A stretch of DNA of 64,000 nt from Bacillota bacterium (GCA_023390115.1 JAEWDM010000024.1:124001-188000), one strand, 5' to 3'. Counted from the first letter of the stretch, positions 51,787 through 60,877 are shown. Notes: generated by a model from the sequence alone, not told the origin. Made by a program: numbers and translations.

Positions 51787-52826
51787 TTGACAGGATTTTG
51801 GATAAGGGGCTTTTGCTGAACACCGATCTTATAATATCTGTGGCAGGGATTCCTCTGCTGGGACTTAACTTAAGACTTGCGCTGGCAGGAATGGAAACCA
51901 TGCTGGAGTACGGTATTATGAAGGACTGGGACGAAGCCCAGCGTGCGGTGGCGTGTAAGGAGGCAGACATAAAAGGCCCTCCCATGGGAGACGGTGAGTA
52001 TATAATATTCTCCTGCTTTGGAACACACTGGTATAACGGGGGGATATACAATACATGGAGGCCCGGTACAATATATATTACTAACAAAAGACTGATTATG
52101 TTCAGAAAAATGCCTCCTGAGCTGCTGTTTGAAAAATATTTTGAGGAAATAAGGTCAATAGCCATAAAGGAAAGGGATCACTTTACGGGAGAAAAGAGAC
52201 AGGAGCTTTACCTCTTGCTGAGCGGGGACAAAATTGCGCGCCTGCATTCTAAGGATACCTCTGTGCTTAAAAATGCTCTTGAAGGTATTATATGCAGAAA
52301 AGGCATCGTTCTTGAGGACAATACAGGCTTCGCAGATAAGAAGGATGCTGAAGGCGACTTTTTACAGCCCGGAGAAGACATAACCCACTCGGGGAAAATG
52401 TGGTATCAAATGCCGTTTATAGCCGAAGGGAAGCTGCGGTATCAGTGGAAACCGGGACATCTGTATCTTACAGGAAGCAGGCTGTGCTGGTGGTATGACT
52501 TCGAAGGGAAACTGCTTTTTGAAATACCCTCATCCGGCATTATGCACTCCGACATACAGGATGTGCAATTCGGCAATACCTCCGCAAAGCAAAAATCCCT
52601 GGTTGTTGTGTATAGAGATGGAAGAGAAAATAAAATAGCATGCTTTTCCGCGGATGAAAATTTGCTTGGGCAATGGAATAAAGCTGTGGCGGAATGCAGA
52701 GCGGCACAGGAGGATAGAAAAAATACGGATAGCTGTCCTAAATGCGGCAAAGAGGCACAGAAAGAGGAGCTGATAAAAAATGGCTGTCCAAGATGCGGCT
52801 GGGTGAGCTATAGAGCAAGATATTAA
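51744..52826 (+). CDS. GvpA/J-like, double PH/GRAM-like, zinc-ribbon fusion protein
   Basis: This 360-residue protein has an architecture I have not met. Residues 10-60 are GvpA/J-like (LNDLIDRILDKGLLLNTDLI, VAGIPLLGLNLRLALAGMET). Two PH/GRAM-like domains follow (about 82-195, with YITNKRLIMFRKMPPELLFE; and about 210-320, with LYLTGSRLCWWYDFEGKLLF). The end is a zinc ribbon (CPKCGKEAQKEELIKNGCPR region, then GWVSYRARY) clearly homologous to that at 48443. ATG 51744 follows AAAGGTGGGG. It could bridge the vesicle shell to membrane, spore surface or the AAA ATPases encoded next. Confidence 0.82.
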   Translation: MEPNRNPQATLNDLIDRILDKGLLLNTDLIISVAGIPLLGLNLRLALAGMETMLEYGIMKDWDEAQRAVACKEADIKGPPMGDGEYIIFSCFGTHWYNGGIYNTWRPGTIYITNKRLIMFRKMPPELLFEKYFEEIRSIAIKERDHFTGEKRQELYLLLSGDKIARLHSKDTSVLKNALEGIICRKGIVLEDNTGFADKKDAEGDFLQPGEDITHSGKMWYQMPFIAEGKLRYQWKPGHLYLTGSRLCWWYDFEGKLLFEIPSSGIMHSDIQDVQFGNTSAKQKSLVVVYRDGRENKIACFSADENLLGQWNKAVAECRAAQEDRKNTDSCPKCGKEAQKEELIKNGCPRCGWVSYRARY

Positions 52827-52891
52827 TAAACAATTAAGGCAGCAGATAAAAAATTTTGTTATTTTTAACGGGAAGGGATGAACCAGGTATT

Positions 52892-55069
52892 ATGGGGGAG
52901 GGTAATCATCTTTTAATGAAAGTCCGGGAGGCCGAAGCCAGAGATGCGGGAAGGGGAATAGCAAGAATTCATCCTGAAGACATGGCGGCATTGGGGGCTT
53001 CCGTGGGAGATATAATCGTTATATCGGGCAGCAGAAATGCTGCCGCAAAAATATTGCCCGGACATAAGGAGCACAGGAGCAACTCGGCTGTACAAATTGA
53101 CGGAATAATAAGGGAAAATGCCGGGGTGGGGATTGATGACAAGGTATCTGTAAAAAAGGCCATGTCGTCGCGTGCGCGATCCGTAGTGTTAGCTCCTGTA
53201 GCCGATAATACCGATGTTTATAGCGATTGGGATCCGGCTTATATAGGCAGGCTGCTGGAGGGTCTTGCTGTGATGCAGGGGAATACGGTGCGGGCAGCCC
53301 TTTTTGGTTCTAAATGCGCGGAATTTAAGGTAGTGGGAGCATCGCCCGGGGATGTGTCAATTATATGCTCCGATACAGCAATTATAATTGAAAAGAGCCG
53401 GGAAGAAAGAGCTGCTGAATATAGAATGTCCTATGAGGACATAGGTGGGCTTCATGTTGAAATACAGAAAATAAGGGAAATGATAGAGCTTCCGCTGAGA
53501 TATCCTGAAATATTTGAACGCTTAGGAATAGCCCCTCCTAACGGAGTTCTTCTTCATGGGCCTCCCGGTACGGGGAAAACGCTCATTGCAAGAGCGGCTG
53601 CTGCGGAAACCAGGGCACATTTCATCACTGTAAACGGTCCTGAAATAATGAATAAATTTTATGGGGAGAGTGAAGCCCAGCTTAGAAGCATATTTGAGGA
53701 GGCGGCCGAAAGAGCTCCTTCTATAATTTTTATTGATGAAATAGATGCCATTGCTCCAAAGCGTACGGAGGTGTCGGGAGAGGTAGAGAAAAGAGTGGTG
53801 GGACAGCTTCTTGCCCTCATGGACGGAATGGAAAAGCGCAGGCATGTGGTGGTTATAGGTGCCACTAATATCCCCGAGTATCTTGATCCCGCTTTTAGAA
53901 GGCCGGGAAGGTTTGACCGTGAAGTATCAATAAGTGTGCCGGATAAGCAGGGGAGGCGTGAGATTCTGGATATATATACCAGGGGAATGCCGTTGAGCGG
54001 GGATGTGGATCTCACAGATATAGCGGATATAACTCATGGCTTTGTGGGAGCCGATTTGGAGGCACTTTGCCGGGAAGCTGGGATGCTGGCGATAAGAAAA
54101 ATTTTGCCCGCTATAGATTTTCACAGGGATTGCGTTCCGTATGAAACGCTTCTGTCGCTGGAGGTAAATATGAATCACTTCATGCGTGCCATGGGAGAGA
54201 TAGAGCCTTCGGCCATAAGGGAGGTTTTTGTAGAAATACCCAATGTAATGTGGCAGGACATAGGAGGACTTGAGCATATAAAGGACGCAATTAAAAAGTC
54301 TATAGAATGGCCTTTTAAATACCCGGAACTGTTCAAGCATGTAAAAGCAGGGCACTCCAAGGGTATTTTACTTACCGGCCCTCCCGGCACGGGTAAAACC
54401 TTAATTGCAAAAGCGGCGGCATCCGCCAGCAATGCAAATTTCATATCTATAAAGGGGCCTGCTCTTTTTTCAAAATGGGTGGGAGAATCGGAGAAAAGAG
54501 TAAGGGAGGTTTTCAGGAAAGCAAAGCAGGCGGCTCCATGCATAATTTTTTTCGATGAAATTGACGCATTGTCCTGCCAGGAAGGCTGCAGCAGCAATGA
54601 CTCAGGAGCGGGGCGAAGGGTAATAAGCCAATTGCTCGCTGAAATGGATGGAGTGGAGGAGCTTAAGGGCGTTATTGTGCTTGCCGCGACCAATAGAATA
54701 GATTTGGTAGATACAGCGCTTTTAAGACAGGGGAGATTCGATGAGATATTTGAAATATTTCCTCCGGACTATGAGCAGAGATGTAAAATATTTGATATCC
54801 ATTTAAGGGGAAGGCCTGTCGCCGCGGGAGTGTGTGTCCGGGAGCTTGCGCTCTGCACAGATGGGCTTGCGGGCGCTGATATCTCGGGAATATGTAAAAA
54901 GGCGGCAGTCAGAGCAATAGACAGATTTCTCGAGGCAGGCACCGGAGCGGCAGAGGACGTGGTTATTGATACCGATGACTTAAGCTGGGCCATAGAACAG
55001 GTAGCAGCCTTTAAAAAAACAGCCGCTTTAAAGTCAGGCGGCCAACAAATATGTAATAATGCACAATGA
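52892..55069 (+). CDS. CDC48/VAT-family double AAA ATPase (copy 1)
   Basis: This ATPase of about 725 residues has the full archaeal VAT/CDC48 layout: N-terminal substrate-binding double-psi barrel (GRGIARIHPEDMAALGASVG), AAA domain D1 (GPPGTGKT near residue 224, IIFIDEIDAIAPKR, RRPGRFDRE) and D2 (GPPGTGKT near 496, IIFFDEIDAL, LLRQGRFDE). Both Walker pairs and the arginine-finger positions are intact, so it should form an unfolding hexamer. D2 of classical members has RPGR where this has RQGR. ATG 52892 is preferred to an upstream frame start at 52856. It probably remodels Gvp proteins during vesicle assembly. Confidence 0.9.
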   Translation: MGEGNHLLMKVREAEARDAGRGIARIHPEDMAALGASVGDIIVISGSRNAAAKILPGHKEHRSNSAVQIDGIIRENAGVGIDDKVSVKKAMSSRARSVVLAPVADNTDVYSDWDPAYIGRLLEGLAVMQGNTVRAALFGSKCAEFKVVGASPGDVSIICSDTAIIIEKSREERAAEYRMSYEDIGGLHVEIQKIREMIELPLRYPEIFERLGIAPPNGVLLHGPPGTGKTLIARAAAAETRAHFITVNGPEIMNKFYGESEAQLRSIFEEAAERAPSIIFIDEIDAIAPKRTEVSGEVEKRVVGQLLALMDGMEKRRHVVVIGATNIPEYLDPAFRRPGRFDREVSISVPDKQGRREILDIYTRGMPLSGDVDLTDIADITHGFVGADLEALCREAGMLAIRKILPAIDFHRDCVPYETLLSLEVNMNHFMRAMGEIEPSAIREVFVEIPNVMWQDIGGLEHIKDAIKKSIEWPFKYPELFKHVKAGHSKGILLTGPPGTGKTLIAKAAASASNANFISIKGPALFSKWVGESEKRVREVFRKAKQAAPCIIFFDEIDALSCQEGCSSNDSGAGRRVISQLLAEMDGVEELKGVIVLAATNRIDLVDTALLRQGRFDEIFEIFPPDYEQRCKIFDIHLRGRPVAAGVCVRELALCTDGLAGADISGICKKAAVRAIDRFLEAGTGAAEDVVIDTDDLSWAIEQVAAFKKTAALKSGGQQICNNAQ

Positions 55070-55119
55070 AAGCTCATAACTATAGATGTAATAGTTTTAT
55101 TGTGGATGAGGTGAAGAAC

Positions 55120-55347
55120 ATGAAAAGTTCTGCTGTTGAATCTTCAAGCCTTGCCGAAGTTTTAGACAGAATATTGGATAAAGGTCTTGTTATAGACATA
55201 TTTATTCGTGTTTCACTTGTAGGCATTGAGCTGGTTACTGTAGAAGCGAGGATTGTCATAGCAAGTATTGAAAGCTACCTGGTATATGCCGACGCGGTGG
55301 GTCTAACTGCAAGAAGTCAGAAGTTACTTATGGAACAGGGGGGATGA
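55120..55347 (+). CDS. gvpA: Gas vesicle structural protein GvpA (copy 3)
   Basis: This shell protein of 75 residues is the most diverged of the four: core SSLAEVLDRILDKGLVIDIF and VRVSLVGIELVTVEARIVIA-like sequence, here IRVSLVGIELVTVEARIVIA, then SIESYLVYADAVGLT. It is closer to GvpA of other bacteria than to its paralogues, and its tail (ARSQKLLMEQGG) is distinct. ATG 55120 follows GAGGTG. It overlaps the start of gvpO by four bases. Confidence 0.94.
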   Translation: MKSSAVESSSLAEVLDRILDKGLVIDIFIRVSLVGIELVTVEARIVIASIESYLVYADAVGLTARSQKLLMEQGG

Positions 55348-55610
55348 AGGTGTATATGAAAGAGATTACGCAGATAGTAAAGGATTTCCTGTTTGAGGTT
55401 TTCGGAAAGGATGCGGAGGTTATTGCCGTTATTCCCAATGAAGGAGGATGGCAGGTAACGGCCGAGCTTTTAATGGATGAGGACTATACTATTAAGAGAG
55501 GCCGCAGTGACCTTTTGTATGTATTTGATGTGATTCTTGATGAAAGCTGTAATGTAATGTCCTATAACAGAACGGGAATCAGAGAAAGAGGAAAGCTTCT
55601 CGAGGAATAG
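55344..55610 (+). CDS. gvpO: Gas vesicle protein GvpO
   Basis: The protein has 84-88 residues and matches GvpO: KDAEVIAVIPNEGGWQVTAE followed by a conserved strand pattern and the closing YNRTGIRERGKLLEE, equivalent to the family's Y-x-R-x-x-R-Y. GvpO is an accessory or regulatory protein needed in many clusters. The start overlaps gvpA3 (ATGA); an ATG at 55356 is an alternative. It sits between gvpA and gvpN, the usual gene order. Confidence 0.85.
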   Translation: MKVYMKEITQIVKDFLFEVFGKDAEVIAVIPNEGGWQVTAELLMDEDYTIKRGRSDLLYVFDVILDESCNVMSYNRTGIRERGKLLEE

Positions 55611-55623
55611 AAAGGAGTCTGCT

Positions 55624-56553
55624 ATGGAAGAAATTACGCTGGTGGATTTTAAACAAAAACAAAGCTTTGTGGAGACAGAGAGAATAAGGGATGTGATTTC
55701 AAGATCACTTGCATATCTGAATGCGGGTTTTCCCGTTCATTTAAAAGGTCCTGCGGGCACCGGGAAAACAACTCTTGCCATGCATCTTGCACATTTATTG
55801 AATCAGCCTGCGGTAATTATTTTTGGAAGTGATGAGGTTCGTTCGGCAGAGCTGGTCGGAGGGCAATTCGGGTATAGGAAAAAGGTGGTTATAGACAATT
55901 ATATACATTCGGTATTGAAAACAGATGAAACAGCAGAACAGCAATGGCTCGACGGGAGGCTGGTAAATGCCTGCAAGGAAGGCTATATACTGATATATGA
56001 CGAATTCAGCCGCTCAACCCCTGAGACTAATAATGTCCTGCTTTCGGTACTGGAAGAAAAGATTCTTGAGCTGCCTATAAACAGGGCCGGGGAAAATTTT
56101 ATCAAGGTACATCCCAACTTTAAAGCGATATTTACAAGTAATCCCGAAAAATATGCCGGTGTGTATAATACACAGGAGGCGCTGCTTGACAGAATGATTA
56201 CCATTAACCTGGACCACTGGGACAGAGAAACAGAAATCAGGATAGTGCTGGCTCAGACAGGCATGGTTGCCGAAGATGCTAAAAAGGTTGTAGATCTTGT
56301 CAAGAACTACAGAAAGAGAACGGGATTGAACATATCAATACGTGCCGCTATTATGATAGCAAAGGTGTCCAGTCAGATGAATATTCCTGTCAGCGCTGAT
56401 AATGAGCTGTTTGTAAGAATTTGTGAGGATATTCTGGGGGGAAGAGCAAGCACTGAAAGAACTGAAATCGGCGCAGGAAACATATTAAAGAATCAGGCTG
56501 TGCCTGTTACGGCAGAACAGGCAATACGAAGCTCCATATCAAAATTAGTATAA
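55624..56553 (+). CDS. gvpN: Gas vesicle protein GvpN (MoxR-type AAA ATPase)
   Basis: This AAA+ ATPase of 309 residues enlarges nascent vesicles. Walker A GPAGTGKT is at 42-49; the Walker B region is YILIYDEFSRSTPETNNVLL, sensor 1 AIFTSNPEKYAGV and the family segment FGSDEVRSAELVGGQFGYRK is present. The length is normal for GvpN. ATG 55624 follows AAAGGAG. It lies directly after gvpO, as in many bacterial and archaeal clusters. Confidence 0.95.
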   Translation: MEEITLVDFKQKQSFVETERIRDVISRSLAYLNAGFPVHLKGPAGTGKTTLAMHLAHLLNQPAVIIFGSDEVRSAELVGGQFGYRKKVVIDNYIHSVLKTDETAEQQWLDGRLVNACKEGYILIYDEFSRSTPETNNVLLSVLEEKILELPINRAGENFIKVHPNFKAIFTSNPEKYAGVYNTQEALLDRMITINLDHWDRETEIRIVLAQTGMVAEDAKKVVDLVKNYRKRTGLNISIRAAIMIAKVSSQMNIPVSADNELFVRICEDILGGRASTERTEIGAGNILKNQAVPVTAEQAIRSSISKLV

Positions 56554-56567
56554 AAGGAGGTGATATT

Positions 56568-56861
56568 ATGCTTCCTAAGACCAACAGCTCGGTTTACAGC
56601 AGGCCTGTAACCCATAACACTCCAAGCGGCTCTAAGGATAAGGATTACCATATGAGAGCATATACTTTATCCAACGAGCTTAACCGCCTTGAATATGAGA
56701 AGAAAATGGCAGAGCTCAGAATTGTAAGAGTTGAGAAGAGGATTGACGAAATCCAGAAGGAAATCCACTTAATAAACACTTATTTTAAAGAGCAGTGTGA
56801 GGTGCTTCAGGACACTGTTACTCACCACCCCAGGACCAAGCATGTAACCTTTGAATATTAA
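56568..56861 (+). CDS. Small coiled-coil protein in the gas-vesicle operon
   Basis: The protein of 97 residues has a polar N-terminus (NSSVYSRPVTHNTPSGSKDK) and one long charged helix (RAYTLSNELNRLEYEKKMAE, VEKRIDEIQKEIHLINTYFK). It belongs to no family I can name. It could be the equivalent of small helical accessory proteins such as GvpI or GvpQ. ATG 56568 follows AAAGGAGGTGA, giving strong translation, 15 bases after gvpN. Confidence 0.7.
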   Translation: MLPKTNSSVYSRPVTHNTPSGSKDKDYHMRAYTLSNELNRLEYEKKMAELRIVRVEKRIDEIQKEIHLINTYFKEQCEVLQDTVTHHPRTKHVTFEY

Positions 56862-56998
56862 ATAAGCGGGACGGATAATGTCCACATGACTGTTTTTATA
56901 CACTAAAAAATAATGGCAAGGGCAATTAAATGAATTTTATCCAGGCTCCGTCAGCAAGAAGGATTCATTTGTGGCCCTTGCTGGAAATGGAGAAAAAA

Positions 56999-57478
56999 AT
57001 GGCAGGAAAGACTGATGACAGCGGCATGAGCGGACTTGGAGATATATTAAAGGGCTTTGGTAAGCTTCTTAATAATGTAATCGAAATAGCTGAAACCGGA
57101 GCATCTAAAAAAAGCTCCTCAGGAGAGCTTTTTAATTCGGGCGGTGAGCACGGACTTAAGGGCACATATGACTTGTCTGTACGGATGGGACTGAATGATA
57201 AGGATACTGCGGGCGTTAAAAGAAAAGTAGATATCATAGTTCCGCAAACCGATGTTTTCAGGGAGCAGGACAGGATTATAGCAATATTGGATATGCCTGA
57301 CATATCGCTTAAGAATTTTGGATGCAGGCTTCAGGGAAATGCTCTGCATATAGAAGGCGCGAGCGAAAAAGCGGTTTACGATAAAACAATAGACTTGGGT
57401 GATTTTGAAACGACGGAGGAGAACATTTCGGTGTCTGAAAATAATGGAATTTTCAAAATTATTATTATTAGAAAGTAG
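56999..57478 (+). CDS. gvpH: Gas vesicle protein GvpH (Hsp20-like chaperone)
   Basis: The protein of about 159 residues begins with the GvpH-type helix GLGDILKGFGKLLNNVIEIA, then a Ser/Gly linker, then an alpha-crystallin-like domain (RIIAILDMPDISLKNFGCRL, ENISVSENNGIFKIIIIRK). GvpH-type chaperones keep Gvp components soluble. ATG 56999 follows GGAG at six bases; a longer frame from 56930 has no good site. Confidence 0.85.
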   Translation: MAGKTDDSGMSGLGDILKGFGKLLNNVIEIAETGASKKSSSGELFNSGGEHGLKGTYDLSVRMGLNDKDTAGVKRKVDIIVPQTDVFREQDRIIAILDMPDISLKNFGCRLQGNALHIEGASEKAVYDKTIDLGDFETTEENISVSENNGIFKIIIIRK

Positions 57479-57561
57479 AATACCCGTGAAAATATGCTTA
57501 TAAGCCTCTTAAGCTTAGAATAGTGAATAAAGGGGCTTTTGGACGGGGAGCAGAGGTTATT

Positions 57562-59691
57562 ATGAAGGATAGCGGTTGCAGCAGTATAAGGCTGAGAGTT
57601 GAAACGCTGGGTTTTCAGGATACGGGAAGAGGCATTGCGAGAATAAGCCAGGGCCTGATGGACTTATTAAGCCTTGATGTGGGAGATGTTGCAGGTATTA
57701 CGGGAATGCGTACAACCTGTGTACGGGTTCTGCTTTCATCCTTAGAGAATAAGATGGACCATATAGTGCAAATTGATGAAACAACCATGGCAAATGCAGG
57801 AATTGCGGCAGGAGACGAGATTGAGCTAAGCGCCGCGGAGGCGAGAAGAGCTTCCGCCGTGGTAATTGCTGAGGATAAACGTACTATAGGCTTTGCAAAA
57901 AAAGCGGGAAGCGAATATATAAAGAAAATGCTCAAGAGCCACTGCATTTGCAAGGGAGATTTTATAGCTATTCCTCATCTGGGGTCTGCCAAATTTTCCT
58001 TTCATGTGATAGGAACCTTTCCCGAGGGCTTTGTAACAATTGACGACAGCACTAAGTTTGTGTACAGAGACGAACAATACGGTGCCTCCGGGGAAGCCTT
58101 CATAGGATATAAAGACATAGGAGGACTGGATACTCAGATAAGCAAAATAAAGGAAATAGTTGAATATCCCATGGTTTATTCGGACATGTTTAAAAAGCTC
58201 AATCTGAGGCCCTCAAAGGGAATACTTTTATACGGCCCTCCGGGTACGGGAAAGACACTCATTGCAAAAGCAATAGCAAATGAGGTCAACGCAAAATTCA
58301 TTACCATTAACGGTCCCGAAATAATAAACAAGTATTATGGAGAAAGCGAGGCAAAGATAAGGGAAATATTTGAGGATGCAAAGGAAAACAGCCCCAGCAT
58401 CATCTTTATTGATGAAATTGATGCAATTGCCCCAAAAAGAGAAGAGGTGCAGGGCGATGTTGAAAAGCGCATAGTAGCTCAATTGCTTTCGCTGATGGAT
58501 GGGGTAAGGGACAGGAGCAGTGTAATAGTCATTGGTGCCACAAATCTTCCCAACACGCTTGATCCGGCCCTCAGGAGGCCCGGAAGGTTTGACAGGGAAT
58601 TTTATATAGGTGTTCCGGATGAAAGCGCAAGGCTTGAGATACTTAAAATACATATCCGCCTGATGCCGCTTGCAGAGGATGTCGATATAAGCTCTATTGC
58701 GGCAAGAACTCATGGATATGTAGGCGCCGATTTAAGCTCACTATGCACCGAAGCGTCGATGAACTGCATAAGAAGGTACCTAGCGGAGCATCCCTACGGA
58801 GACCGCAGGGTACTTCGCAGCTATGAAAATATGAAAATTTCACAGGCTGATTTTATGCTTGCACTTAATGAAGTTCCTCCGTCGGCAATACGGGAGGTTA
58901 TGGTTGAGGTACCGCATGTAACATGGGATATGATTGGAGGACTTTCCAGCATAAAAAACCGTATAAGAGAGTGCATAGAATGGCCTCTTAAATATCCCCG
59001 GATTTTTTCCGCAATGAAAATAAGGAGCCCCAGGGGGATTTTGCTTTATGGCCCTCCGGGTACGGGAAAGACACTCGTTGCAAGGGCTATAGCTACTGAA
59101 AGCGGCGCTAATTTTATATCTGTAAAAGGTCCCGAGCTGCTTTCAAAATGGCAGGGTGAGTCGGAGAAGGGAATAAGAGAGGTCTTCAGGAGAGCAAAGC
59201 AAACAGCACCGTGTATAATATTTTTTGATGAAATTGATTCTCTTGCTTCTATAAGCGCGCATGGCAATTCAGGGCAAATGTCTGTCGTAGCACAGCTTTT
59301 AACTGAGCTCGACGGGATAGAAGGGCTTGAAAATGTTATAGCGGTCGGCGCAACCAACAGGATTGAGGAGATAGATAAGGCGCTTTTAAGAGACGGACGC
59401 TTTGATATAATATTAAAATTCAATCTCCCGAATGCCGTGGAAAGAAAAGAAATTTTTTCATTACACCTTAAGGAAAAGCCGCTTGATCCGTCGGTAGACA
59501 TGGATGAATTGACAGCCTTGACGGAAGGCTTCAGTGGTGCTGAAATAGGAGGAGCATGCACAAGAGCGGCCTTTTTGGCCATAAGAGATTTCTTAAGCAC
59601 AAATGATGAGGAATGGAGCAATACGCTTGCTATTTGCATTTCACGTCAGCATCTTAAAACAGCCTTAACTAATAGAATGGAGGATTTTTAA
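57562..59691 (+). CDS. CDC48/VAT-family double AAA ATPase (copy 2)
   Basis: This second VAT-like ATPase of about 709 residues has an N-terminal barrel (GRGIARISQGLMDLLSLDVG), D1 GPPGTGKT near residue 226 with IIFIDEIDAIAPKR and RRPGRFDRE, and D2 GPPGTGKT near 498 with IIFFDEIDSL and LLRDGRFD. D1 is more conserved with archaeal VAT than in copy 1. The two copies have diverged throughout, so they may form distinct or mixed hexamers. ATG 57562 follows AGAGG. It is placed between gvpH and gvpF in the operon. Confidence 0.9.
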   Translation: MKDSGCSSIRLRVETLGFQDTGRGIARISQGLMDLLSLDVGDVAGITGMRTTCVRVLLSSLENKMDHIVQIDETTMANAGIAAGDEIELSAAEARRASAVVIAEDKRTIGFAKKAGSEYIKKMLKSHCICKGDFIAIPHLGSAKFSFHVIGTFPEGFVTIDDSTKFVYRDEQYGASGEAFIGYKDIGGLDTQISKIKEIVEYPMVYSDMFKKLNLRPSKGILLYGPPGTGKTLIAKAIANEVNAKFITINGPEIINKYYGESEAKIREIFEDAKENSPSIIFIDEIDAIAPKREEVQGDVEKRIVAQLLSLMDGVRDRSSVIVIGATNLPNTLDPALRRPGRFDREFYIGVPDESARLEILKIHIRLMPLAEDVDISSIAARTHGYVGADLSSLCTEASMNCIRRYLAEHPYGDRRVLRSYENMKISQADFMLALNEVPPSAIREVMVEVPHVTWDMIGGLSSIKNRIRECIEWPLKYPRIFSAMKIRSPRGILLYGPPGTGKTLVARAIATESGANFISVKGPELLSKWQGESEKGIREVFRRAKQTAPCIIFFDEIDSLASISAHGNSGQMSVVAQLLTELDGIEGLENVIAVGATNRIEEIDKALLRDGRFDIILKFNLPNAVERKEIFSLHLKEKPLDPSVDMDELTALTEGFSGAEIGGACTRAAFLAIRDFLSTNDEEWSNTLAICISRQHLKTALTNRMEDF

Positions 59692-59692
59692 T

Positions 59693-60433
59693 ATGGGCAG
59701 GGGCAAGTATGTATATTGCTTTATAGAAGGAAGAGTCACACATGGTGTTGACTTAGAGGGCATAGGCAGATACGGCAAGGTATATTTTTTAGACTTCCGG
59801 GATATAACGGCTGTTTTAAGCGATACTGCGCTGGTGCAGATGGATCCCTCAAGAGACAATGCGCTGACCCATGAAAGAGTTATCCAGCATTTTATGAAGT
59901 TGTACTATAATCTGGTGCCCTGCAGCTTTGGGAACATATTCAAAAGCAGGGAGGATATAAACCTGTTTTTGAATAAGGCATATAAGTACATATGCGATAA
60001 CCTTGCCAGAGTAAGGGGGTCTATCGAGGTGGGGCTCCGGGTTCTTTGGAAAAAGGATGCTTTTACCAGGGAGATAGAAACCAAAGAAATAGTGGAATTC
60101 CGCGACTCAATTATAAAAAAATCAGGGAAGGATAATTATCTTCTTAATGTGGAGCTTGGCAAAATGGTGGAGGCCCAGGTTAAAAGCAGAAGGCAGTTTT
60201 ATATACGGGCCATTTACGATCAAATAGCAAAGCATGCCGAGGATGCTGTTCTTAATGATGCGAACAATCCCTTGATTGTATTAAATGCCGCCTTCCTTAT
60301 ACTGAAGACCAAGGAATTTGAGTTTGATAATATTGTGGATTCAACGCTGAAGAAATATTCCGACAGCCTTGAGGTCAGCTATTCCGGCCCGTGGCCGCCA
60401 TATAATTTTACAAGCATGGGAATAAATCGTTAA
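59693..60433 (+). CDS. gvpF: Gas vesicle protein GvpF (GvpF/L family)
   Basis: The protein has 246 residues and matches GvpF/L throughout: GKYVYCFIEGRVTHGVDLEG, ITAVLSDTALVQMDPSRDN, LTHERVIQHFMKLYYNLVPC, then the GSIEVGLRVLWKKDAF strand region and the closing YSGPWPPYNFTSMGI. It is an accessory shell-assembly protein that contacts GvpA. Unlike the protein at 50093 it has no extra N-terminal domain. The start is one base after the preceding stop codon. Confidence 0.93.
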   Translation: MGRGKYVYCFIEGRVTHGVDLEGIGRYGKVYFLDFRDITAVLSDTALVQMDPSRDNALTHERVIQHFMKLYYNLVPCSFGNIFKSREDINLFLNKAYKYICDNLARVRGSIEVGLRVLWKKDAFTREIETKEIVEFRDSIIKKSGKDNYLLNVELGKMVEAQVKSRRQFYIRAIYDQIAKHAEDAVLNDANNPLIVLNAAFLILKTKEFEFDNIVDSTLKKYSDSLEVSYSGPWPPYNFTSMGINR

Positions 60434-60495
60434 AGGAGGGGGAGCTTTATGAAAATGCTGCTATATTACTGTATTTATTGTTTAAAGGGGATAAA

Positions 60496-60762
60496 ATGAT
60501 GTTTATTTTTAAAAATCTCTATAACCTTGTGGAAACCATAACGGACTATGCTCTTAAGGAGCTTTATGATGAACAGGCATTGAAGAAAAAGCTGATGGAT
60601 CTTGCGCTTTTGTACGAAATGGGAGGAGTTAGTGAAGCCGAGTTTGAAGAGCTGGAGCAAAAGCTTTTAAAGCAGCTCAGAGCGGCAAGGGAATATAATC
60701 GTGTACAAGCAGGGGAGGACGGGGACAGTGAGGAGAACGAGGAGAATGAGGAAGAGGGCTAA
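60496..60762 (+). CDS. gvpG: Gas vesicle protein GvpG
   Basis: This small helical accessory protein of 88 residues has the GvpG pattern ELYDEQALKKKLMDLALLYE, then MGGVSEAEFEELEQKLLKQL, and an acidic tail (EENEENEEEG). ATG 60496 follows AAAGGGGA; a second ATG follows immediately. It is next to gvpF as in most clusters and assists formation of the GvpA nucleus. Confidence 0.9.
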   Translation: MMFIFKNLYNLVETITDYALKELYDEQALKKKLMDLALLYEMGGVSEAEFEELEQKLLKQLRAAREYNRVQAGEDGDSEENEENEEEG

Positions 60763-60850
60763 GAAGCCGCTGCGGCCGGGCTGAATTTTAAGTATATCCG
60801 GCTTAAGCGGCTTAAGGCTCTGCCGCAATATTATTTTTGGAAGTATATGC

Positions 60851-60877
60851 ACCTATATCCCGGTGATTCATACTATA
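60851..60877 (+). promoter_or_regulatory. Sigma-K-like promoter ahead of gvpA4
   Basis: AC (60851-60852) and CATACTATA (60869-60877) are 16 bases apart, fitting the late mother-cell sigma-K consensus (AC, then CATA-N3-TA). It lies 50 bases before gvpA4. The consensus is short, so chance occurrence is possible. Confidence 0.4.
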
